Assembly (NCBI GenBank): GCA_016223165.1
Contig: JACRPO010000002.1
Span: 124,001-188,000 of the forward strand
Reading direction: 5' to 3'
From: Burkholderiales bacterium
GTDB lineage: Bacteria; Pseudomonadota; Gammaproteobacteria; Burkholderiales; Burkholderiaceae_C
Length of the DNA stretch: 64,000 bases
Shown piece by piece: positions 53,685-64,000 of the stretch. The translations under genes were made by a program, and so were the position numbers. The notes below the pieces were generated by a model that did not search any database, had not been told where the DNA came from, and was given only the letters and a program-made list of their open reading frames with translations. The first letter of the stretch is position 1; every line of letters begins with the position of its first letter.

Positions 53685-54146
53685 ATGATGAGACAAGCAG
53701 CCAGGCCGGCCTCGGACGCGTCGGCCCGCGTACTCGCGCTGATGGTGGCGGCCAATGGCCATATCGACGCGCGCGAGATCGAGGCGCTGGAGGAACTCGA
53801 CGCGTTCGGGCTTCTCGGCGTGCCCCGCACCCGCTTCGTGGCGCTGGCGCGCGACTGCCTGCAGGAGGTCGGCGCCGGCCTCTCGGAGTGCTCGTGGTTG
53901 CGCGCACGTGACCTGGCGTACGTGGACCACCTGCTCGAAGCCGTCGCCGATCCGCAGGAGCGGCTGCTGCTTTGCCGCCTGGCGGCAGCAGCGGTCACCG
54001 CGGACGGGCAGGTCAGCGGGGGCGAGCGCCTCGTCTACGACCATGTGCTTGCGCGCTGGCACATCACCCGCAGCATGGTGACCGAGGCGATCCTGCAGCA
54101 CGTGGAACGACGCCCGCACCCCGGCGTCCTGAAGCCGGCCCCCTGA
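53685..54146 (+). CDS. TerB-like family protein
   Basis: A 153-residue, mostly helical, cytoplasmic protein. Two repeats with the acidic pattern of TerB-like domains are visible: VAANGHIDAREIEALEELDA and AVTADGQVSGGERLVYDHVL (the DG/GxI/V...E element). The family includes the metal-binding TerB and the N-terminal domain of DjlA. No other ter genes are nearby. AAGGAG lies seven bases before the ATG. A perfect FNR box upstream suggests expression under low oxygen. Confidence 0.8.
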   Translation: MMRQAARPASDASARVLALMVAANGHIDAREIEALEELDAFGLLGVPRTRFVALARDCLQEVGAGLSECSWLRARDLAYVDHLLEAVADPQERLLLCRLAAAAVTADGQVSGGERLVYDHVLARWHITRSMVTEAILQHVERRPHPGVLKPAP

Positions 54147-54233
54147 AGGCCAGCCGCTCGACGGCGCCTGAACGGACGCATGCCGCCGCCGGGATGCGGC
54201 GGCCGCCGCCTGGATGCGCATACAGTCCAACCC

Positions 54234-58677
<4,444 letters not shown>

Positions 58678-58692
58678 GGGCGTTCATGTGGT

Positions 58693-58769
58693 TGGTCGGG
58701 GTGACACGATTCGAACGTGCGACCCACTGCTCCCAAAGCAGTTGCGCTACCAGGCTGCGCTACACCCCG
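58693..58769 (-). tRNA. tRNA-Pro (anticodon TGG)
   Basis: A 77-base tRNA on the minus strand: acceptor CGGGGTG with CACCCCG, D-arm with AGCCTGGTAG, anticodon loop TTTGGGA (anticodon TGG, codon CCA), T-arm with TTCGAAT, CCA encoded. Close in sequence to the E. coli tRNA-Pro(TGG). Confidence 0.97.
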
Positions 58770-58778
58770 AACCGGCCG

Positions 58779-58784
58779 ATTCTA
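58779..58784 (-). promoter_or_regulatory. -10 element TAGAAT for tRNA-Pro
   Basis: TAGAAT on the minus strand ends ten bases before the mature tRNA 5' end, so the primary transcript would carry only a few extra bases. Confidence 0.5.
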
Positions 58785-58860
58785 GACCCCGGGTCTCCCC
58801 GAGTCTCCTCGCACTCGCCGGGCACTGCGGGCGCCAGGGCCGCGCGCCGATGTTCGAGGC

Positions 58861-59499
58861 TCAGGCAGCCTTCTTGCGGCGCGCCTGCTCCTGCTTGTAC
58901 AGCTCGAACTCCTCGCCGATGGCGCGCGAGATGGCGGGTCGCCGCGTCATGCGGCGGTGGTAGTTGGTGAGCGCCGGCCAAGGCGCGAGATCGACGCCGG
59001 CGTAGGGCGCCCAGTTGAGCACCGCGGTAAGGTAGGCGTCGGCCACGCTGAAGGCGCTCACGAGGTGGTCGTGCGCTTCCAGGTGCCGCTCCAGCACCGA
59101 CAGGCGCAGCGCCGCCTTCTCGCTCGCATAGGCCTTCACCTCGGCCACCGCATGAGGATCGAGCAGCGGCACGAACACGGCCTTGTGCAGCTCGGTGCCG
59201 ATGAAGCCGAGCCACTGCCGCAGCGCGTCGCGCCCGGCGGCGTCGGCCGGCAGCAGCGCGGCGGCGGGGAAGGCCTCGCCCACGTGCTGCAGCACGGCGG
59301 CGTTCTCGGTCAGCAGCCGGCCGTCTTCCGTGCGCAGCGCAGGCACCTGCCCCATCGGGTTGATCTGCCAGTAGTCGGCACCGTCGCGCGTGCGCTTGCT
59401 GGCCGAGTCGACCTCGATGAAGCGGGCGGCCGCCCCCGCCTCGTACAACGCGATGCGCGTCGCCAGAGAACAGGCCATCGGCGAAAAGTAGAGTTCCAT
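58861..59499 (-). CDS. glutathione S-transferase
   Basis: A 212-residue glutathione transferase, opening MELYFSPMACSLATRIALYE as in the beta class (GstA-like), where the active-site Cys is in the ACSL segment. NPMGQVPALRTEDG and LTENAAVLQHVGE bind glutathione; SVADAYLTAVLNWAPYAGVD is the helical-domain signature. Divergent from a TetR regulator with 72 bases between starts, so it is its probable target. The downstream tRNA-Pro is on the same strand. Confidence 0.93.
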   Translation of the reverse strand: MELYFSPMACSLATRIALYEAGAAARFIEVDSASKRTRDGADYWQINPMGQVPALRTEDGRLLTENAAVLQHVGEAFPAAALLPADAAGRDALRQWLGFIGTELHKAVFVPLLDPHAVAEVKAYASEKAALRLSVLERHLEAHDHLVSAFSVADAYLTAVLNWAPYAGVDLAPWPALTNYHRRMTRRPAISRAIGEEFELYKQEQARRKKAA

Positions 59500-59521
59500 G
59501 TCCGTCCCGTCGGGTGTTGAT

Positions 59522-59582
59522 TTTTGTACTGTACGGAACACAATTGGACGGCGTCAAGGATTATTTGCGACATGGTACAAAA
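59522..59582. promoter_or_regulatory. candidate TetR operator region between GST and tetR-type gene
   Basis: This short gap is unusually A/T-rich for the window. TTTTGTAC (59522-59529) and GTACAAAA (59575-59582) are inverted copies; GTACTGTAC (59526-59534) is a further palindrome near the first. The right copy overlaps the start of the tetR-type gene, which would fit autorepression. Confidence 0.4.
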
Positions 59583-60228
59583 ACCTGCGCGCCGTGCCGG
59601 CGGCGCCGATGACGACTCCGGCCCCCGCCCGCGGGGCCGCCCGCGCGCCTACGACCCCGCCGCCGCGCTCGCCGCGGCGACGGCGGCGTTCTGGCGTGCC
59701 GGCTACGCCGCCACCTCGCTGGACGCGCTGAGCGAGGCCACCGGGATGAACCGACCGAGCCTGTACGGCGCCTTCGGCGACAAGCGCGATCTGTACCTGG
59801 CGGCGCTGCAGCGCTACGTGGACGAGGCGCGCGCGGCCATGGACGCCGCGCTAGCCGCGCCGCGGCCGCTGCGCGAGGGGCTCAAGCGCGTGTTCGACCT
59901 CGCGCTGAAGCTCTACTACCCGGCCGACGAGTCGCCGCGCGGCTGCCTGCTCGTGGGCACCGCGGCCACCGAGGCGGTGCAGGACGAGGGCATCCGCGAC
60001 GTGCTGGGCCGCGGCCTGCGCAACTTCGACCAGGCCTTCGAGCAGCGGCTGAAGCGCGCCGTGGCCGAGGGCGAACTGCCGGCCGACGCCGACCCGGCGC
60101 AACTGGCACGGCTGGCCAGCGCCGTGCTGCACAGCGTCGCACTGCGCTCGCGCGCCGGCGACCGGCGCAGCGAACTCGCGGCCACCGCCGCGGCCGGCAT
60201 CGCGCTCATCTGCCGCGCGCCGCGCTGA
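59572..60228 (+). CDS. TetR/AcrR family transcriptional regulator
   Basis: A 218-residue repressor. A basic N-terminus (RGRPRAYDPAAALAAATAAF) leads into the HTH GYAATSLDALSEATGMNRPS then LYGAFGDKRDLYLAAL. The C-terminal ligand domain has CLLVGTAATEAVQDEGIRDV. Divergent from a glutathione transferase gene that it probably controls in response to an electrophile. A five-unit repeat begins at its last codons. Confidence 0.92.
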   Translation: MVQKPARRAGGADDDSGPRPRGRPRAYDPAAALAAATAAFWRAGYAATSLDALSEATGMNRPSLYGAFGDKRDLYLAALQRYVDEARAAMDAALAAPRPLREGLKRVFDLALKLYYPADESPRGCLLVGTAATEAVQDEGIRDVLGRGLRNFDQAFEQRLKRAVAEGELPADADPAQLARLASAVLHSVALRSRAGDRRSELAATAAAGIALICRAPR

Positions 60229-60295
60229 TCGTCGGCGCGCTGATCGCCGCCGCGTTGATCGCCGCCACGCTGATCGCCGGCGTGTTGATCGACGG
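60221..60295. repeat. five-unit 15-bp tandem repeat
   Basis: Units close to CGCGCTGATCGCCGC begin at 60221, 60236, 60251, 60266 and 60281, each containing TGATC. The first unit holds the stop codon of the tetR-type gene; the array fills almost all of the gap to the convergent thiamine-diphosphate enzyme gene. Confidence 0.85.
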
Positions 60296-60301
60296 CGGTC
60301 T

Positions 60302-62035
60302 TCAGGCCCCGCCCTGCCGCCGCAGCGCGCCGGCGCGAATTTCGCTCAGCGTCTGCCGCGTCGTGCTCACGTCGGCGTCGAGCTTCAGGTGCAGCAGCGC
60401 CGGCCGCCCGGCCGACTCGATGGCGGCCATCGCCGCTTCGAGGGCGGGCTCGAACTGCTCGGTGCGCTCGATGCGCGCCCCATGCCAGCCGAAGGCGCGC
60501 GCGAGCGCCGCGAAGTCGGGGTTGAAGAGATCGCTGCCGCTCACGCGGCCCGGGTAGTCGCGCTCCTGGTGCATGCGGATCGTGCCGTAGGTACCGTTGT
60601 CGACGACGACGCTGATGAGCTTCTTTGCGCCGTAGCCGGTGGCCGTGGACATCTCCTGGCCGGTCATCAGGAAGTCGCCGTCGCCGGCGATGTTCACCGC
60701 CCAGCGCTGCGGCTCGAGCAGCGCCGCCGCCACGGCGTAGGGAAAGCCGGCGCCCATCGCGCCGGAGGTCGGCGCGAGCTGCGTGCGGCCGTGGTGCATG
60801 AGGCCCGGGTAGCGCACGTAGCGATGCAGCCAGCCGCTGAAATTGCCGGCACCGTTGGTCCACACGGTGTCCTCGGGCAGGCGGCGCGCCAGCGTCTTCA
60901 CCACCACGGCCATGTCCAGCGGCGCCACGCCCGGCGCCACATGGTTGGCCTCGTAGTCCGCATGCGCGGCCACGGCGTGCTCGCGCCAGGGCCGGCTCGC
61001 CGGCGCCTTCAGCGTCGCCAGCGCGAGCGCAGCTCGGTCCATGGTCGATTGCAGCAGCAGGTCGGCGGCGTAGACGCGCCCGAGTTCCTCGGCGCCGGCG
61101 TGCACGTGGATGAGCTTCTGCGCCGGTCGCGGCGCCTGCAGCAGCGTGTAGCCGCTGGTCGTCATCTCGCCCAGGCGCACGCCGAGCGCGAGCACGAGGT
61201 CGGCTTCGCGGATGCGCGCGGCGAGCTTCGGATTGATGCCGATGCCCACGTCGCCGGCATAGAGCGGATGCCGGTTGTCGAACGTGTCCTGGAAGCGGAA
61301 GGCGTTGCCCACCGGCAGCTCCCAGGCCTCGGCGAAGCGCAGCAGCGCGGCGGCCGATTCGGCCGTCCAGCCGCTGCCGCCGGCGATGACGATCGGCCGC
61401 GCGGCGGCCGCCAGCATCTCGCCGGCGCGGGCGAGCGCCGCCGGGTCGGGCCAGGTGCTCACGGGCGTGACGCGCGGCAGCACCGGCGCCGAGGTCGCCT
61501 TCGTCAGCATGTCCTCGGGCAACGCGAGCACCACCGGCCCCGGCCGCCCCTGCATCGCGACGTGGAAGGCGCGCGCCACGTATTCGGGCAGGCGATCGGC
61601 GCTCTCGATCTCGGCCACCCACTTGGCCAGCCCGAGCGTGCCGGGGCTGAACATCTGCCGGTAGTCGATCTCCTGGAACGCTTCGCGGTCACGTTGGTCG
61701 CTCGCCACCTGGCCGACGAAGAGGATCATCGGCGTGCTGTCCTGGAACGCCGTGTGCACGCCGATGCTGGCATTGGTGGCACCGGGCCCGCGCGTGACGA
61801 AGCAGATGCCCGGCCGCCCCGAGAGCTTGCCCTGCGCCTCGGCCATGAAGGCGGCGCCGCCTTCCTGCCGGCAGGCGATGAAGCGGATGCGCTCGCGGTG
61901 CTCGTGCAAGCCGTCGAGGACGGCGAGATAACTTTCGCCGGGCACGCCGAAGCAGGTGTGCACGCCTTGTGCGACGAGCGCTTCGACGAGCGCGTGGCCG
62001 GCCGGGCGGCTGCGCGCGGTGAGGGGATCGGTCAT
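60302..62035 (-). CDS. thiamine-diphosphate enzyme, acetolactate-synthase-like
   Basis: A 577-residue protein of the acetohydroxyacid synthase / benzoylformate decarboxylase family. GVPGESYLAVLDGLHE and ACRQEGGAAFMAEAQGKLSG carry the cofactor-activating Glu; GDGDFLMTGQEMSTATGYG and DNGTYGTIRMHQER form the ThDP-binding motif. A central domain has VIAGGSGWTAESAA. No small regulatory subunit gene is adjacent, so it is probably a catabolic or paralogous enzyme rather than IlvB. Substrate unknown. Stands between the tandem repeat and the STAND-like gene. Confidence 0.85.
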   Translation of the reverse strand: MTDPLTARSRPAGHALVEALVAQGVHTCFGVPGESYLAVLDGLHEHRERIRFIACRQEGGAAFMAEAQGKLSGRPGICFVTRGPGATNASIGVHTAFQDSTPMILFVGQVASDQRDREAFQEIDYRQMFSPGTLGLAKWVAEIESADRLPEYVARAFHVAMQGRPGPVVLALPEDMLTKATSAPVLPRVTPVSTWPDPAALARAGEMLAAAARPIVIAGGSGWTAESAAALLRFAEAWELPVGNAFRFQDTFDNRHPLYAGDVGIGINPKLAARIREADLVLALGVRLGEMTTSGYTLLQAPRPAQKLIHVHAGAEELGRVYAADLLLQSTMDRAALALATLKAPASRPWREHAVAAHADYEANHVAPGVAPLDMAVVVKTLARRLPEDTVWTNGAGNFSGWLHRYVRYPGLMHHGRTQLAPTSGAMGAGFPYAVAAALLEPQRWAVNIAGDGDFLMTGQEMSTATGYGAKKLISVVVDNGTYGTIRMHQERDYPGRVSGSDLFNPDFAALARAFGWHGARIERTEQFEPALEAAMAAIESAGRPALLHLKLDADVSTTRQTLSEIRAGALRRQGGA

Positions 62036-62070
62036 GGGCGCACTTTAGCGGCTGCCCTGCCGGCGATGCC

Positions 62071-64000
62071 TCAGGGGCTCTCCGTGCACGTGGCGGGGCC
62101 CGAAGGATGGGCCGCGTCGGGCGGCAGCAGGGCCTGGCCGAAGCGCCACAGCGCGCAGGTGGTGAGCGGCAGGCCGTACAGGCGCACGGCGTCGCCTTCG
62201 GCCGCCGGGCTACCCGGCGCCGCCCCCGCGATCGGAGCCGGCGCGGCGGTGCGCAACACCAGCCAGCCCGACCACGCGCCACGCACGCCCAGCGCCCACT
62301 CGGGTTCTTCGGCTTCGCCGTTGGCGGCGCGCACGGTCGCGAACGGGCTCACCGCGGCCAGCGGCAGCAGCGGCCGCTTGTCCAGCCGCGACAGCGTGCC
62401 CGGCAGCGGGCGCGGGTAGGCCCACACGCCGAGCTCGTCGCTGCCCTCGGCGACCCCCGCATCGCCGGCCTTGCCCGGCTGGCGTGCCCGGTAGACGGCC
62501 AGGCAGAGGCTGCCTGCGTCGAGCATGCGCATGCGCCAGCCTTGCACGGGCGGCAGCGTGGCGGCGAGCACGGCGCAAGGCGTGCCGGCCGCCGCCGGCA
62601 CGGCGAGGCGGAAGTCGGGTTCGCGCACCTCGGTGCGCATCGCAGTGCGCAGGCGGCGGCTCTGCCACGAGACGACGCGCCAGCCCTCGCCGCCCATGTC
62701 GAGCACGCGGCCGGCCGGCGCGCCCCAGGTGGTGACGACGCGCAGCCGGTCTGCGCCCGCCACCTCGCGCAGGCGACGCACGAGGGCCGGATCGTCGAGC
62801 GTGACGACGGTGCCGCGCTGCGCGCGCTCGGCCTCGCCGCCGGCGCCGATGCGCCACGAGATCGTCTGCAGCATGACGCCCTCGCGCTCGTTGGCGGGGC
62901 CCTGCGCCAGCAGCACGACGAGGTGGCGCAGCGAGCTGTCGAGCACGGCGTGCGACTCGCTCTCCGGGTCGAGCACCATCATCAGCGGGCCCAGGCGGCA
63001 CAGGCCCTCGGCGGCGCTCCAGGTGGCGGCATAGACGGCGAAGTTCGCCGTGTCGCCACGCGCGTCCGGGATGAACAGCGCCCGCCGCGGCCCCGGGCGG
63101 TCGGAGCCGTCGCGCGAAGGCGCCGCGACGATGACGCGGCCGCGCGAGGGCTCGGTGATCTCCGGCACGCTGCACTCGCCGGCAAAGGCCTGCGGCGCCG
63201 CGTCCGGTACGGTCGTCGCCGCATTCGGCAAGGGCACGGCGAGCAGCGGGCTCGTGCCGAGCACCTCGCGCAGCTTGTCGATGACCACCGGCTCGCTCTG
63301 CGACAGCACGCCCTGCAGGAAGTCGCCCTGCCGGCGCACGAGCGCGATGCCGTCGAGCGCGTTGATCAGCCGCACCGAGGTGCGCCCGAAGGTGGTGTTG
63401 GTGCCGGCACGCGCGCCGTCGACCAGCGCGGCGGCATCGAGCAGCCGGCGCAGCGAAGCCTGCGCCTCGGCGCGCGTGGCGTAGTGCCGGTTCACCTCGG
63501 CCGACTCGGTGCTGCCGAAGGCGTCGAGCATCAGCTCGGCGCGGCGGATCGTCGGCCCCTCGATGAGCAGTGCGAACAGCGTCGGCAGCGCCAGCCCGAG
63601 CGTGATGCCGGTCACCGAGACGAGCAGCACCGGCCACAGCACGCGGCGCGCGCGCCGCCGCCGCTCGACGCGCTCGCTCTCGTCGATGTAGGCCGGCAAC
63701 TCCTTCGCGTAGGGCAGCAGGCGCGCGCCCTCGCGGTCCAGCGCCAGCAGGCGCAGCCAGTCGTCGAACGGCTGCCGCGCCGCGCGCCGCTTCTGCACGC
63801 TGCCCGAGCTGACGCGGCGCAACTCGCCGCTGCCGAGCAGGTCTTCCGGGTTGTGCTCGTGCTCGGCCCAGGCGGCGCAGCGCCTGAGCACGGCAAGGTA
63901 CTCCTCGTACTGCACGGCCTCGGCGTCGACGAGCAGCTTGAAGCGCCGCCAGCCGCGGATGAACGACTCGTGCGAGACCTTGATCGTCACGCGCGCCGGG
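62071..64000 (-). CDS. C-terminal part of a membrane-anchored STAND-type NTPase, cut by the window edge
   Basis: The frame is open to the right edge; about 643 residues are visible. The start of the visible part, VTIKVSHESFIRGWRRFKLL then AAWAEHEHNPEDLLGSGELR, resembles the winged-helix end of bacterial STAND NTPases (pattern HEALIRxWPRLxxWL...LLxGxxL). One strong membrane helix follows after a basic run (RVLWPVLLVSVTGITLGLAL). The remaining 490 residues are beta-rich with scattered cysteines and match nothing I know. The NTPase domain itself lies outside, so the family call is an inference. Confidence 0.6.
   Translation of the reverse strand, partial: PARVTIKVSHESFIRGWRRFKLLVDAEAVQYEEYLAVLRRCAAWAEHEHNPEDLLGSGELRRVSSGSVQKRRAARQPFDDWLRLLALDREGARLLPYAKELPAYIDESERVERRRRARRVLWPVLLVSVTGITLGLALPTLFALLIEGPTIRRAELMLDAFGSTESAEVNRHYATRAEAQASLRRLLDAAALVDGARAGTNTTFGRTSVRLINALDGIALVRRQGDFLQGVLSQSEPVVIDKLREVLGTSPLLAVPLPNAATTVPDAAPQAFAGECSVPEITEPSRGRVIVAAPSRDGSDRPGPRRALFIPDARGDTANFAVYAATWSAAEGLCRLGPLMMVLDPESESHAVLDSSLRHLVVLLAQGPANEREGVMLQTISWRIGAGGEAERAQRGTVVTLDDPALVRRLREVAGADRLRVVTTWGAPAGRVLDMGGEGWRVVSWQSRRLRTAMRTEVREPDFRLAVPAAAGTPCAVLAATLPPVQGWRMRMLDAGSLCLAVYRARQPGKAGDAGVAEGSDELGVWAYPRPLPGTLSRLDKRPLLPLAAVSPFATVRAANGEAEEPEWALGVRGAWSGWLVLRTAAPAPIAGAAPGSPAAEGDAVRLYGLPLTTCALWRFGQALLPPDAAHPSGPATCTESP

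Noticed and set aside
60302-62035. ThDP enzyme considered as IlvB of branched-chain amino acid synthesis
   Set aside because: No ilvH or ilvC beside it, and the similarity by eye is only to the general family.

Overview
The window is a stretch of very GC-rich chromosome with dense short-gap operons on both strands. Gene content and order point to a betaproteobacterium of the order Burkholderiales, perhaps near Rubrivivax, Leptothrix or Methylibium. Examples are polA next to a DUF2782-type gene and a ThrB-type homoserine kinase, ftsK-lolA-rarA, rpmB-rpmG, pepA-holC divergent from lptFG, CysB, PobA with an AraC-type regulator, Bug-type binding proteins and a BPSS1780-type membrane protein. This placement is inferred from gene families, not from a database search. 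I see no insertion sequence, integrase, CRISPR array, rRNA or replication origin.

Layout. 1-7.7 kb: 5' part of polA, a small exported protein, thrB, a membrane protein, uvrD and guaC. 7.7-14 kb: a lipoprotein S41 protease, valS, then cysM, a NUDIX hydrolase and a TusA-like protein. 14-21.2 kb: tRNA-Leu(CAA), a rhomboid protease, an HtrA-like protein that has lost two catalytic residues, an NAD-dependent epimerase-like protein, a 2Fe-2S flavin reductase, a Bug binding protein, and a CsgG-like lipoprotein with a partner gene. 21.3-26.9 kb: livHMGF, alanine dehydrogenase and its divergent Lrp regulator. 27-35.2 kb: rarA, lolA, ftsK, a CRP-type regulator, trxB, ribosomal proteins L28 and L33, and an unlinked LivK-type binding protein.

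35.4-45.4 kb: holC, pepA, lptF, lptG, a CbiX-type chelatase overlapping a CysB-type regulator, an aminotransferase, a FimV-like protein and a second CRP-type regulator. 45.5-49.5 kb: a phosphotransferase and acyl-CoA dehydrogenase pair resembling LvaA/LvaC and ACAD10/11, a hypothetical protein and a glutathione transferase. 49.7-51.9 kb: the most striking gene, a lipoprotein with a cholesterol-dependent-cytolysin-like pore-forming core joined to a laminin-B-like domain. 51.9-58.8 kb: tRNA-Arg(TCT), an NhaD-like antiporter, a TerB-like protein behind a perfect FNR box, a second UvrD-type helicase, pobA with its AraC-type regulator, and tRNA-Pro(TGG). 58.8-64 kb: a glutathione transferase divergent from a TetR regulator, a 15-bp tandem repeat, a thiamine-diphosphate enzyme, and the C-terminal half of a STAND-type NTPase running off the right edge.

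Most of the window is housekeeping. The parts that look accessory are the cytolysin-like lipoprotein, the CsgG-like pair, the pseudoprotease, the STAND-like protein, the pobA module and the GST/TetR module. A recurring TAGAAT-type -10 element sits about 7-9 bases before several start codons, suggesting leaderless or near-leaderless transcripts.
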